Shown: one piece after another, positions 1-8,204 of the stretch
How positions within the stretch are numbered: the stretch's first letter is position 1
How the letters are laid out: each line of letters starts with the position of its first letter
NCBI RefSeq assembly: GCF_004335005.1
Contig: NZ_RQRT01000043.1
Coordinates: 1-37,595 of the forward strand
Direction: 5' to 3'
Source: Paracoccus nototheniae
GTDB taxonomy: Bacteria; Pseudomonadota; Alphaproteobacteria; Rhodobacterales; Rhodobacteraceae
Length of the DNA stretch: 37,595 nucleotides
Notes under the pieces: model-generated
What the model was told of the DNA's origin: nothing
What the model saw: only the letters and a program-made list of their open reading frames with translations
Database searches by the model: none
Position numbers and translations under genes: made by a program

Positions 1-65
1 TTGCGGGTGGGGGCGCGGCAGGGTATCTGGCAGGCTATCGGATGTCGCGGGAAGGACCGTCATGA
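1..65 (+). CDS. 3' end of an unidentified gene (partial)
   Basis: The frame starting at base 3 is open from the window edge and ends at a TGA at 63-65. The TGA shares four bases (ATGA) with the ATG of the next small gene, the same overlap style used by the following genes. The visible tail is glycine/alanine-rich, then GYLAGYRMSREGPS, which is compatible with the end of a small membrane or glycine-zipper protein. The family cannot be assigned from 20 residues. A MoxR-type ATPase would be expected near a CoxE-type VWA gene, but this tail does not let me claim it. Confidence 0.4.
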   Translation, partial: AGGGAAGYLAGYRMSREGPS

Positions 66-226
66 TCGTCATCATCGCTGCCGTCATCGGAGCGGCCCTT
101 GGCTGGCGGCGGGCCGCGCAATTGGGTGGGAACCGGCGCGACCGGGTGCAATATGGCGTTGCCTTTGCGCTTGGCTTTGCCATGATCGGATTGTTCGCCA
201 CGATTTTTGTTCACCGGATGGCCTGA
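62..226 (+). CDS. 54-aa membrane peptide upstream of VWA gene
   Basis: This is a 54-residue protein with two hydrophobic stretches (residues about 2-14 and 32-50) separated by a basic, Arg/Gln/Asn-rich loop (GWRRAAQLGGNRRDR), so it is probably a two-helix inner-membrane protein. Its ATG overlaps the previous stop (ATGA at 62-65), and its TGA at 224-226 shares one base with the ATG of the VWA gene (TGATG). Translational coupling on both sides is the main evidence that it is real. Function is unknown. It may be an accessory of the VWA protein, but that is inference from position only. Confidence 0.6.
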   Translation: MIVIIAAVIGAALGWRRAAQLGGNRRDRVQYGVAFALGFAMIGLFATIFVHRMA

Positions 227-1407
227 TGTTCCTGCCCTTCCTCGACAGTCTGCGCCGGCACGGGGTGCCCGTGTCGCTGCGGGAATGGCTGGATCTGATG
301 GAGGGGATGGCGGCGGGACTGGACGGGCGGACGGTCGAGGGGGTCTATGGGCTGGCGCGGCTGGTGCTGGTCAAGGACGAGCGGCATCTGGACCGGTTCG
401 ACCGCGCCTTTGCCGAGACATTCGCAGGCCTGCAGGACGTTCCCGTCGAGGCGCTGATCGATCCGCGCGCCCTGCCCCACGACTGGCTGGAAAAGCTGGC
501 CGAGGGATTGTTGAGCGAGGCCGAGCGCGCCGGCATCGCCTCCGGCGGCAGCTTCGAGGCGCTGATGGAGGCTTTGCGCGCCAGGCTGGCCGAACAGCAG
601 GGTCGCCATCAGGGCGGCAACAAATGGGTCGGAACGGCGGGGACATCGCCCTTTGGCGCCTATGGATACAACCCCGAAGGCGTGCGGATCGGCCAGGATG
701 CCAGCCGCCACCGCCGCGCCGCCAAGGTCTGGGACCGGCGCGAATTCCGCGATTTCGACGACCGGGCCGAGCTGGGCACCCGCAACATCAAGGTGGCGCT
801 GAAGCGGCTGCGCCAGTGGGCCCGCCACGGTGCCGTGGAAGAGCTGGATCTGCCCGGCACGATCCGCGCCAGTGCCGATCACGGCTATATCGACGTGCAG
901 ACCCGGCCCGAACGCCGCAATGCCGTCAAGGTGCTGCTGTTTCTGGATGTGGGCGGCAGCATGGACGATCATGTCCGCGTGGTGGACGAGCTGTTCAGCG
1001 CCGGGCGGGCCGAATTCAAGCACATGCAGCATTTCTATTTCCACAACTGCCTTTACGAGGGCCTGTGGACCGACAATCGCCGCCGATGGGAGGCGCAGAC
1101 CCCCACATGGGAGGTGCTGCGCCGCTTTGGCCGCGATTACAAATGCATCGTCGTGGGCGACGCATCCATGTCGCCCTATGAGATCGCGGTGCCGGGCGGC
1201 GCCAGCGAGCATTGGAACGCCGAGCCGGGGGCGCTGTGGCTGTCGCGGCTGGCCGAGACCTGGCCCGATCACATCTGGCTGAACCCCGTCCCCGAGGCGC
1301 ATTGGCCCATGACCCGGTCGATCGGGATGGTCGAGGAGATCTTCGAGGGCCGCATGCTGCCCCTGACGCTGGACGGGCTGACCCGCGCCATGCGCCTGCT
1401 GGGATGA
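226..1407 (+). CDS. CoxE-like VWA domain protein
   Basis: This 393-residue protein resembles the CoxE/YehP group of von Willebrand factor A proteins, which usually work with MoxR-type AAA+ ATPases in metal-centre insertion or protein maturation. An N-terminal helical half (residues 1-150) is followed by a conserved linker containing GTSPFGAYGYNPEG. The VWA fold begins around residue 225 with LLFLDVGGSMDDH, which carries the MIDAS DxGxS signature. A second metal-site region follows at VVGDASMSPYE. There is no signal peptide, so it is cytoplasmic. The start at 226 is chosen for its TGATG coupling to the 54-aa gene; an open extension upstream to base 1 would run over that gene. The stop overlaps the next start (ATGA). 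No AAA+ partner is visible in the window. Confidence 0.9.
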   Translation: MFLPFLDSLRRHGVPVSLREWLDLMEGMAAGLDGRTVEGVYGLARLVLVKDERHLDRFDRAFAETFAGLQDVPVEALIDPRALPHDWLEKLAEGLLSEAERAGIASGGSFEALMEALRARLAEQQGRHQGGNKWVGTAGTSPFGAYGYNPEGVRIGQDASRHRRAAKVWDRREFRDFDDRAELGTRNIKVALKRLRQWARHGAVEELDLPGTIRASADHGYIDVQTRPERRNAVKVLLFLDVGGSMDDHVRVVDELFSAGRAEFKHMQHFYFHNCLYEGLWTDNRRRWEAQTPTWEVLRRFGRDYKCIVVGDASMSPYEIAVPGGASEHWNAEPGALWLSRLAETWPDHIWLNPVPEAHWPMTRSIGMVEEIFEGRMLPLTLDGLTRAMRLLG

Positions 1408-1988
1408 GCGCGGATCTGGCCGCCGCCCTGCCCCTCTGGGGACCGTGGCTGCTGGCGGTCTGCGCGTTTCTGTCCTGCATGATGGTGCCGGTGCCGACCT
1501 CGGTCCTGCTGATCAGCGCGGGCGCGCTGACCGGGACCGGGCATCTGGAATGGGCCGCGATCTGGCTGGGGGCGGTGACCGGCGCCTCGCTTGGCGATCT
1601 GACGGCCTTTCTGCTGGCGCGGCGGCTGCAGCCCTGGCTGGCGCGGCGTGGGCGGCTGGCCGTGGTTCTGGGCCGGGCGCAGGCGCTGATCGCGCGGCGG
1701 GGCGTCATGGCGGTGTTCCTGTCGCGCTGGCTGGTGACGCCGCTTGGGCCTGCCACCAACTATGTCGCAGGGGCGGCGGGCCTGTCGCTGCCGCGCTTTC
1801 TGGCAGCCTCGGTCCCCGGAGAGATGCTGTGGGCCGCGCTGCATCTGGGCGCGGGCCATCTGGCCGGGCGCGGCTTTCGCGGCGAAGAGGCGGCGGCGCA
1901 GAAGGCGCTGGCGGTCGCTGCGGCACTTGGTCTCGGGGTGTGGGGGGCGCGCAGGCTCTGGCACAAGCGGCAGGGCGGGGCCATATAG
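1404..1988 (+). CDS. DedA/VTT-family membrane protein, divergent
   Basis: This 194-residue integral membrane protein has the DedA/SNARE-associated (VTT) layout. It has a first helix (about residues 12-30), a re-entrant region with PVPTSVLLISAGAL, a helix rich in Gly/Ala with SLGD (about residues 50-70), and the later conserved segment with SRW and YVAGAAGLSLPRF. Family members are linked to lipid (undecaprenyl phosphate or phospholipid) flipping and envelope homeostasis. In typical DedA proteins the motif after the SRW-type arginine contains a second arginine (P-x-x-R); here that position reads PLGPATN, so the protein is divergent and transport activity cannot be assumed. The ATG at 1404 overlaps the VWA stop by four bases. 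The C-terminal tail is short and basic. Confidence 0.82.
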   Translation: MSADLAAALPLWGPWLLAVCAFLSCMMVPVPTSVLLISAGALTGTGHLEWAAIWLGAVTGASLGDLTAFLLARRLQPWLARRGRLAVVLGRAQALIARRGVMAVFLSRWLVTPLGPATNYVAGAAGLSLPRFLAASVPGEMLWAALHLGAGHLAGRGFRGEEAAAQKALAVAAALGLGVWGARRLWHKRQGGAI

Positions 1989-1993
1989 GGGTC

Positions 1994-2680
1994 ATGCTCA
2001 AGTTCACGCCGATCCTTTTGCTGGGTCTGTATCTGGCCGCGATGTGGTTCTTTTCCGCGTGGCGGCTGAAAAAGGAACTGACCGAAAAGGCGACGCCCCT
2101 GCGCCATCCGCGCCTGACGCCGATGCTGGACCGCCTTGGCCGGGCGATGGACCTGCCCCCGATCCGCGCCCATATCTATGAAATCGAGCCGGTGAACGGG
2201 CTGGCCGCCCCCGATGGCCGCATCTTTCTGACCCGTGGTTTCATCCGCAAGCTGGATGCCTGCGAGGTCACCCCCGAAGAACTGGCCAGCGTCATTGCGC
2301 ATGAACTGGGGCACGTCTCGCTTGGTCATTCGCGGCGGCGGATGATCGATTTCGCGGGGCAGAACGCGATCCGGCTGGCATTGGCGGGGGTGCTGGGGCG
2401 GTTCCTGCCCGGCTTCGGGGCATGGATCGCCAATGCCATCGCCACCGCCGTTGCCGCACGCCTGTCGCGGCAGGACGAATTCGAGGCCGACCGCTTTGCC
2501 AGCGCGCTGATGATCAAGGCGGGGCTTGGCACCGATCCGCAGAAATCGCTGTTTCGCAAACTGGACGCCCTGACCGGTCGGGCGGGCGCGGGCGCGCCTG
2601 CCTGGTTTCTGTCCCATCCCCCCACCGCCCGCCGCATTGCCGCGATCGAGGCCCACGAGGCGCGCTGGCGCGACGGCTGA
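1994..2680 (+). CDS. M48-family membrane-anchored zinc metallopeptidase
   Basis: This 228-residue protein has one N-terminal membrane helix (residues about 4-22) and a peptidase M48 domain. The zinc motif HELGH lies at residues 103-107, and the downstream glutamate ligand sits in DEFEAD (about residues 161-166). A conserved SHPPTARRI near the C-terminus is typical of M48B/HtpX/YcaL/LoiP-like enzymes, which degrade damaged membrane or periplasmic proteins. It is shorter than HtpX and has only one clear N-terminal helix. It starts five bases after the DedA-like stop, so it is probably in the same transcript. The gene then ends and a 75-bp gap follows, the only break in this cluster. Confidence 0.9.
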   Translation: MLKFTPILLLGLYLAAMWFFSAWRLKKELTEKATPLRHPRLTPMLDRLGRAMDLPPIRAHIYEIEPVNGLAAPDGRIFLTRGFIRKLDACEVTPEELASVIAHELGHVSLGHSRRRMIDFAGQNAIRLALAGVLGRFLPGFGAWIANAIATAVAARLSRQDEFEADRFASALMIKAGLGTDPQKSLFRKLDALTGRAGAGAPAWFLSHPPTARRIAAIEAHEARWRDG

Positions 2681-2689
2681 CCTGCCGGT

Positions 2690-2701
2690 CCTGTCGACAG
2701 G
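2690..2701. repeat. 12-bp palindrome in the only gap of the first cluster
   Basis: CCTGTCGACAGG is a perfect 12-bp palindrome in the 75-bp gap between the M48 gene and the hydrolase-like gene. It could be an operator for the downstream hydrolase/P450 pair or a chance SalI-centred palindrome. Nothing else in the gap is distinctive except an AAAGG ribosome-binding-like stretch just before the ATG at 2756. Confidence 0.3.
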
Positions 2702-2755
2702 TCTTGTCGGCGGGGCATTTGGCCTTATTCTGGGTGCGGACAGATAAAGGCCGCC

Positions 2756-3940
2756 ATGACCCCCTCTTTTCGACGCCATGTCCTGTATCTGCCGGGATTC
2801 GATCCGATCCCGCCCCGGCGGTATCGCGAGCTGTATCGCCGCGAGGGTGCCGATCAGGCCGCCATATCAGGTCACCGCCTGCGCATCACCAAGGCCGAAG
2901 CGCCGGGCTTTGCCTGGGCCGTGCATGGCCGGGTCGAGGGGCAGGACACCCGCACCGTGATCGAGGTCGCGCTGTGGTCCGATCTGGTGCAGGCCTCGAT
3001 GACGCAAGGGATCGCCGCGACCTATGCGCAGCTGGTGCGGACCTCATGGACCTATATCGCGACGGGCACGCTGACACGGCTGATGCGGCTGCGGCGCGGG
3101 CCGGTCATCGCCGCGCTCTATCCCATCGCGGTGCTGCTGGCGCAGCTGATGCTGGGCCTGTTGCTGGGGGGGCTGGCGGCATGGGGCATCCTTGCCCTTG
3201 GGGGCGGCTGGCTGGCCCTGCCGGTGGGGCTGGCGCTGGTCTGGGGGGTGCTGGTGATGGGCAAGCGGCTGGATCACCGGCTGTTCGCCTATTACCTGAT
3301 GCATGATTATGCCTTCACAGCGCGCCATCGCGGCGGCTATCCCCCGGCACTGGAGGATCGGCTGAGCCAGTTCCGCGACCGCCTGCGCCAGATCATCGAC
3401 GACGGACCCGATGAGGTGCTGGTGGTCGGCCATTCCTCGGGCGCCTATCTGGCCGTGTCCCTGCTGGCCGATCTGCTGCGCGAGGGGCCGCCGCGCGCCG
3501 GGGGCCCGGCCCTGTCCCTGCTGACCCTTGGCCATGTGGTGCCGATGGCCGCCTTCCTGCCCGATGCCGGGCGGCTGCGCGACGATCTGGGCTATCTGGG
3601 CCGGGCCGAAGGGATCTTCTGGCTGGATGTCACCGCGCCGGGGGATGCCTGCTGCTTTGCGCTCTGCGATCCGGTGGCGGTCTGCGGCGCCGGGGGCGCG
3701 GGGCAGAGATGGCCGCTGGTGATCTCGGCCGCCTTCACGCAGACCCTGTCGCCCGAACGGCTGAGCGCGATGAAAAACCGCTGGTTCCGGCTGCATTTCC
3801 AATACCTTTGCGCCTTCGACCGACCCGGCGATTATGATTATTTCGCGATCACCGCCGGGCCGCAGACGCTGGACCGCCGCTTTGCGGGGCGCAAACCCTC
3901 GCCCGCGCGGATCACGCGCGCGGTCGGCGCGCGCCCGTGA
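2756..3940 (+). CDS. membrane alpha/beta-hydrolase-like protein
   Basis: This 394-residue protein begins with a beta-strand and oxyanion-like LYLPGFDP, has two or three hydrophobic helices in the middle (about residues 112-168), and then a nucleophile elbow GHSSG at residues 225-229 within VLVVGHSSGAYL. That is the serine-hydrolase arrangement with a membrane segment inserted between the first strand and the nucleophile. A C-terminal DYDYF region could supply the acid, but the catalytic histidine is not obvious. I would call it a hydrolase-like conserved membrane protein without a known substrate. Its TGA overlaps the GTG of the P450 gene (GTGA at 3937-3940), so the two are translationally coupled. 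Confidence 0.75.
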   Translation: MTPSFRRHVLYLPGFDPIPPRRYRELYRREGADQAAISGHRLRITKAEAPGFAWAVHGRVEGQDTRTVIEVALWSDLVQASMTQGIAATYAQLVRTSWTYIATGTLTRLMRLRRGPVIAALYPIAVLLAQLMLGLLLGGLAAWGILALGGGWLALPVGLALVWGVLVMGKRLDHRLFAYYLMHDYAFTARHRGGYPPALEDRLSQFRDRLRQIIDDGPDEVLVVGHSSGAYLAVSLLADLLREGPPRAGGPALSLLTLGHVVPMAAFLPDAGRLRDDLGYLGRAEGIFWLDVTAPGDACCFALCDPVAVCGAGGAGQRWPLVISAAFTQTLSPERLSAMKNRWFRLHFQYLCAFDRPGDYDYFAITAGPQTLDRRFAGRKPSPARITRAVGARP

Positions 3941-5271
3941 CCACGCCCCGTCCGCAGGGAACCCAAGGGCGCGGCACCCTGCGCAGCCTGATCCGGGGGT
4001 TTCGCCGCGACCTGCTGTCGGCCTTGCCCGAGCGTCTTTACGGCGCCTGGATGGCCGAATTCCGCACGCCGCTGATCCACAGTTTTTTCTGCAACGACCC
4101 GGCTTTGCTGCGGGTGATCCTACAGGACCGCGCGGGCGATTTCCCGAAATCCAACCGCATGCGCGAAGGGCTGGCGCCGCTGCTGGGCAATGGGGTCTTC
4201 ATCTCGAACGGCGAGGAGTGGGCGCATCAGCGCCGCATCATCGACCCGGCCTTCGAGGGGGGGCGGGTGCGCGCCAGCTATCCCGCGATCCTGGATGCTG
4301 CGCGGGCCGCCGCCGCGCGGCTGGAACCGGGCATCCATGATATCGAGCCGCATTCCGCCCATGCAGCCGCCGATGTGATCTTTCGCACGCTGTTTTCCCT
4401 GCCGATCGAACATCGCATCGCCTCCGACGTGTTCGAGGCGTTCCGCGCCCATCAGGAGGCGCAGCCGCTGGTCAATCTGGCCGCCCTTCTGCCCCTGCCC
4501 CGATGGATGCCGCGCCCCCATTCGCGCCGTACCCGGACCACGGCGGCGCGCATCCGGGGGCTGATCGAAACGCTGGTGGCCGAGCGCGCCGCAGCGATTG
4601 CCGCAGGCACCGCACCCGACGATCTGGCGACCAAGATCATGACCACCCCCGACCCGCAGACCGGCGCCTGCTTCACCGGGCCCGAGATGATCGATCAGGT
4701 CGCGGTGCTGTTTCTGGCGGGGCACGAGACCAGCGCCTCGGTCCTGGGCTGGGCCTTGTGGCTGCTGGCCGCACATCCCGAATGGCAGGAGCGCGTGGCC
4801 GCCGAGGCCCCGGCGCTGAGCGACGATTTCGGCAGCGTGTCGGCGCTGAAATCCACCCGTGCGGTCTTCCGCGAGGCGCTGCGCCTTTACCCTGCCGTCG
4901 CCATGTTCGTGCGCGAGGCGACCGGCCCCGAGACGTTTCGCGACCGCCACGTTCCGCGCGGGGCGCAGCTGGTCGTGTCGCCCTGGCACCTGCACCGGCA
5001 TCGCAAGCTGTGGGACCGGCCCGATGATTTCGACCCCGCCCGGTGGGACACGCCCGAGGGAAAGGCCAGCGCGCGCGGCGCCTATCTGCCCTTTTCGGCG
5101 GGCCCGCGCGCCTGCCCCGGCGCCGGGCTGGCCATGGCCGAGGGTGTGGTGATGCTGGCCGCCATCATCGGGCGCTGGCGGCTGGAGGTTACCGACCGCA
5201 CCCCCACCCCGGTCGCCCGCCTGACCATCCGCGCGAAAGATGGCATCTGGGTGCGGCTGACCCCGCGCTGA
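3937..5271 (+). CDS. cytochrome P450
   Basis: This is a 444-residue soluble bacterial P450 (heme-thiolate monooxygenase). The hallmarks are in order: WAHQRR (helix C, W95/R99), the helix I oxygen-activation motif AGHETS (261-266), the helix K ExxR as EALR (313-316), the PERF-type region DFDPARW, and the heme loop FSAGPRACPG (386-395) with Cys393 as thiolate ligand. There is no signal peptide or membrane anchor. Start is GTG at 3937, fixed by four-base overlap with the preceding hydrolase-like gene. No ferredoxin or ferredoxin reductase is nearby, so electrons must come from partners encoded elsewhere. Substrate is unknown; coupling to a membrane hydrolase hints at a lipid or fatty-acid-derived substrate (inference). 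Confidence 0.95.
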   Translation: MTTPRPQGTQGRGTLRSLIRGFRRDLLSALPERLYGAWMAEFRTPLIHSFFCNDPALLRVILQDRAGDFPKSNRMREGLAPLLGNGVFISNGEEWAHQRRIIDPAFEGGRVRASYPAILDAARAAAARLEPGIHDIEPHSAHAAADVIFRTLFSLPIEHRIASDVFEAFRAHQEAQPLVNLAALLPLPRWMPRPHSRRTRTTAARIRGLIETLVAERAAAIAAGTAPDDLATKIMTTPDPQTGACFTGPEMIDQVAVLFLAGHETSASVLGWALWLLAAHPEWQERVAAEAPALSDDFGSVSALKSTRAVFREALRLYPAVAMFVREATGPETFRDRHVPRGAQLVVSPWHLHRHRKLWDRPDDFDPARWDTPEGKASARGAYLPFSAGPRACPGAGLAMAEGVVMLAAIIGRWRLEVTDRTPTPVARLTIRAKDGIWVRLTPR

Positions 5272-5302
5272 TCCGGCCGCAACACTGCTGGGAAACGGAG
5301 CC

Positions 5303-6421
5303 CTAGCGGAACAGGACCAGCGATCCGGGCGACCATGCCAGACGGGTCCGGGTGCCCACGGATTGCACATCGCGGCCAAAGACGTTGCGCATCGAGATCC
5401 GCACGGTGCGCGCCTTCCCATCCTCGCCCGTCACCCCGTCCAGACGCAGATCGTAATAGGTCATGTCGCCGTAATAGACGACCTCGTCGATGGTGGCATT
5501 CGTTTCGCGCGGCTGGCTGTGGGTGGCGCCCGGGCCGACCAGCGTCATCGTTTCGGGACGAAATCCGATCGTGGGGCCACCGTCGCCATCATCAGCGCGG
5601 CTCAGCTGGCTGTCGGGCAGCTCGACCATGCCCAGCCCGGCGACCTCGACCGTGGTCAGCCCGCCATCCTGCGAGATGATCCGGGCGGGCAGAAAATTCA
5701 TCACCCCGATGAAATCGGCAATCCGCCGCGTGGCGGGGCGGGCATAGAGGGTTTCCGGCTCGTCCAGCTGGGCGATCTCGCCCTCGAACATGACGGCGAT
5801 GCGGTCGGACATGACCAGTGCCTCTTCCTGATCATGGGTGACCAGAACAAAGGTGATGCCGACCTGACGCTGCAGCTTGATCAGCTCGACCTGCATCTGT
5901 TCGCGCATCTTTCGGTCCAGCGCAGACAGGGGTTCGTCCAGCAGCAGCACCTTGGGCTTGAGGATCAGCGCCCGGGCCAGCGCCACCCGCTGTCGCTGGC
6001 CGCCCGACAGCGCATGAGCCGACCGCGCGCCATAGCCCGACAGCCCGACCATCGCCAAAGCCTCGTCCACCGCCACGGCCTTTTCCGCCTTGGATCGCGG
6101 ATCGCGGCGCAGCCCGAACGCGACGTTTTCAGCCACCGTCAGATGCGGGAAGATGGCATAGGACTGGAACACCATATTCGTGGGCCGCTTGTTGGCGGGC
6201 ACCTCGTCCATGCGTTTCTGATCGATCAGGATGGCGCCGTCGCTGATATCCTCGAACCCGGCGATGGTGCGCAGCAGGGTCGTCTTGCCGCAGCCGGACG
6301 GGCCCAGCAGCGAAAAGAACTCGCCCGCGCGGATGGTCAGGTCGATCCCGCGCAGCGCGTGGTAATCGCCGTAATATTTATGCACGCCGTGGCATTGGAT
6401 CATCGGCCTGGGATCAGTCAC
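5303..6421 (-). CDS. potA: ABC importer ATPase, PotA-like (polyamine type)
   Basis: This 372-residue ATPase of the spermidine/putrescine (CUT1-like) group has Walker A GPSGCGKTT (40-48), a Q-loop in MVFQSYAIFP (about 83-92), the signature LSGGQRQRVALARAL (138-152), Walker B VLLLDEP with the D-loop SALD, and the switch histidine in VTHDQ. The C-terminal third (about residues 240-372) is a TOBE-type regulatory domain ending in WSPGSLVLFR. The start is GTG at 6421, overlapping the permease stop by four bases; the next in-frame ATG lies six codons further in. It powers uptake with the two permeases encoded upstream. The polyamine assignment rests on overall resemblance; other opines or amines are possible. 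It ends 31 bp from the convergent P450 stop with no clear terminator between them. Confidence 0.88.
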   Translation of the reverse strand: MTDPRPMIQCHGVHKYYGDYHALRGIDLTIRAGEFFSLLGPSGCGKTTLLRTIAGFEDISDGAILIDQKRMDEVPANKRPTNMVFQSYAIFPHLTVAENVAFGLRRDPRSKAEKAVAVDEALAMVGLSGYGARSAHALSGGQRQRVALARALILKPKVLLLDEPLSALDRKMREQMQVELIKLQRQVGITFVLVTHDQEEALVMSDRIAVMFEGEIAQLDEPETLYARPATRRIADFIGVMNFLPARIISQDGGLTTVEVAGLGMVELPDSQLSRADDGDGGPTIGFRPETMTLVGPGATHSQPRETNATIDEVVYYGDMTYYDLRLDGVTGEDGKARTVRISMRNVFGRDVQSVGTRTRLAWSPGSLVLFR

Positions 6422-7233
6422 ATCAACCCTCCGGTGGGCTTTGCGCCGATGCGGGCATTGCCCCGGCGGCGGAAATATTCGCCAAGCGCCAGAAGGACGA
6501 TCGACGCGATGACCAGCACCGTTCCAAGCGCCATGATGACGGGGATCGCGCGCGGAAAGCGCAGCTGGCTGAAGATATAGGTGGGCAGCGTCGGCTCGTT
6601 CCCGGCCAGAAAGAACGCGATGATGAATTCGTCCAGACTGATGGTAAAGCTGATCAGCAGCGCGCTGATGATGCCCGGCATGACCAAGGGCAGCGTCACC
6701 AGCCGGAACGCGCCCCATTTCGTCTCGCCCAGATCATAGGCGGCCTCTTCCAGCGACCGGTCCAGCGATGAAAACGCCGTGGACAGAACCGCGATCGCAT
6801 AGGGCATGCAGATCAGCGTATGTCCCGCGATCACCGTCAGCAGGGACAGCTGAACCCCGGCGCCCAGCAGCACGACCAGCAGCGACATGGCCACGATGAT
6901 TTCCGGCAGGACCATCGGCAGCATGATGAACCCCATGATGCCCGCCTTGCCCGGAAAGCCGAACCGGGTCGAGGCGCGGGCCGCAAAGATGCCGAAGCAG
7001 GTCGCCAGCACCGAGGCCGAGACCGCAATCGTCAGCGAATTGGTCAGCGCCCGGCGCAGCGCCGCATTGCCCCACATCTGCGCGAACCAGTCGGTCGTGA
7101 TCCCCTGCAGCGGAAACGCGATGATCGTCCCCGAGTTGAAGGCAAAGATCGGCAGCAGAATGATCGGCGCATAGAGAAACAGCAGATAGAAGACGGCATA
7201 GATCTGCAGGCCGCGCCCGCTGCCCTGGTTCAT
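6418..7233 (-). CDS. potC: ABC importer permease, PotC-like
   Basis: This 271-residue integral membrane permease has six hydrophobic segments. Its binding-protein-dependent transport EAA loop is visible as EEAAYDLGETKWGAFRLVTL, followed by PLVMPGI. The position after PotB and before PotA, with four-base overlaps on both sides (7230-7233 and 6418-6421), fits the usual potBC order and indicates tight translational coupling. N-terminal MNQGSGRGLQ precedes the first helix. The C-terminus (GEYFRRRGNARIG) is basic and cytoplasmic. It forms a heterodimer with the PotB-like permease. Substrate is inferred only from family resemblance. Confidence 0.87.
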   Translation of the reverse strand: MNQGSGRGLQIYAVFYLLFLYAPIILLPIFAFNSGTIIAFPLQGITTDWFAQMWGNAALRRALTNSLTIAVSASVLATCFGIFAARASTRFGFPGKAGIMGFIMLPMVLPEIIVAMSLLVVLLGAGVQLSLLTVIAGHTLICMPYAIAVLSTAFSSLDRSLEEAAYDLGETKWGAFRLVTLPLVMPGIISALLISFTISLDEFIIAFFLAGNEPTLPTYIFSQLRFPRAIPVIMALGTVLVIASIVLLALGEYFRRRGNARIGAKPTGGLM

Positions 7234-8102
7234 CGGCGCACCTTCAGGAAACGGCGGTTGAGGAACAGAAACACCAGACTGACCAGCGTCACGATCACCA
7301 TCGTCGTGACCGCCAGCGCGGACCCAAGGGGCCGGTTGTCCAGCGCCAGCATCTGCACCTGAATCATATTGGCGATCATCGGGATCTTGCCGCCGCCGAT
7401 CACCTCGGGCGTCACGTAATCGCCGATGGTGGGGATGAACACGATCAGCACCGCCGCGATCACCCCCGGCATGGCCAGCGGCAGCGTCACCCGCCAGAAG
7501 GTCATCAACCGGCTTTCCCCCAGATCCCGCCCGGCCTCCAGCAGGGATCGGTCGATCTTTTCCAGCGCCACGAAGATCGGCAGGATCGCGAAGGGCGCAT
7601 AGGCATGGGCCAGCGTGATGACGATGGCGTTGACGTTATAGAGGATGAAGGTCAGCGGTTCGTCGATGATGCCAAGCCCGGTCAGCGAGGAATTGACCAC
7701 GCCGTTATAGCCCAGGATCACCTTCCACAGAAACACCCGGATCAGATAGCTGGTCCAGAAGGGGATGGTGATCAGGAACAGCCACATGGCCTTTTTCTCG
7801 GGGCGGACCATGAAGCTGACGTAATAGGCGATGGGAAAGGCCGTCACCACGGTGGCCAGCGTCACCACCCCCGCCACGGTCAGCGACCGCGCCATGACCG
7901 TATGCACGATGGGATCGGCCAGCACCTGCGCGTAATTGGCCAATGTGGCTTCGGGCAGGACCACCAGATAGCCGTCGGTCAGAAAACTATAGGCCAGAAT
8001 GGTCAGCAGGGGCGCGGCCAGAATGATCAGCGCATAGAGGAATGGCGGCGCGATCAGCGTCAGACCCGCGCGGGCCTCGGCGTCGAGTTTTGGCTTGGCC
8101 AT
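7230..8102 (-). CDS. potB: ABC importer permease, PotB-like
   Basis: This 290-residue inner-membrane permease of the PotB/PotH type has six predicted helices and an EAA loop reading LLEAGRDLGESRLMTFWRV, followed by TLPLAMPGVIAAVL. I place the start at the ATG at 8102 (MAKPKLDAEA) because an AGGGGGA ribosome-binding-like sequence lies about ten bases upstream. A longer in-frame start at 8168 has no such site and adds a polar extension atypical of the family. It is first in a three-gene operon with potC and potA. A substrate-binding protein, normally part of such operons, is absent on either side. A 102-bp gap separates it from the upstream gene. Confidence 0.87.
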   Translation of the reverse strand: MAKPKLDAEARAGLTLIAPPFLYALIILAAPLLTILAYSFLTDGYLVVLPEATLANYAQVLADPIVHTVMARSLTVAGVVTLATVVTAFPIAYYVSFMVRPEKKAMWLFLITIPFWTSYLIRVFLWKVILGYNGVVNSSLTGLGIIDEPLTFILYNVNAIVITLAHAYAPFAILPIFVALEKIDRSLLEAGRDLGESRLMTFWRVTLPLAMPGVIAAVLIVFIPTIGDYVTPEVIGGGKIPMIANMIQVQMLALDNRPLGSALAVTTMVIVTLVSLVFLFLNRRFLKVRR

Positions 8103-8204
8103 CGCGTGCCGTTCCCCCTGTCTGCTGGCCCCTGTCTGGCGGGTTTCCTTGATCCCAATTCCTTCCATAGCCGGACGGCAAGGAAAAGCGATTTCTGCGC
8201 CCGC

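Noticed and set aside
5272..5302. Terminator between the convergent P450 and potA genes
   Set aside because: Only a weak GGG/CCC pairing and no T-run are visible in the 31 bp.
6465..6485. GGCGGAAATATTCGCC as an operator-like palindrome
   Set aside because: It lies inside the potC-like gene, where it encodes the common GEYFRRRG ending. The symmetry is probably coincidental.
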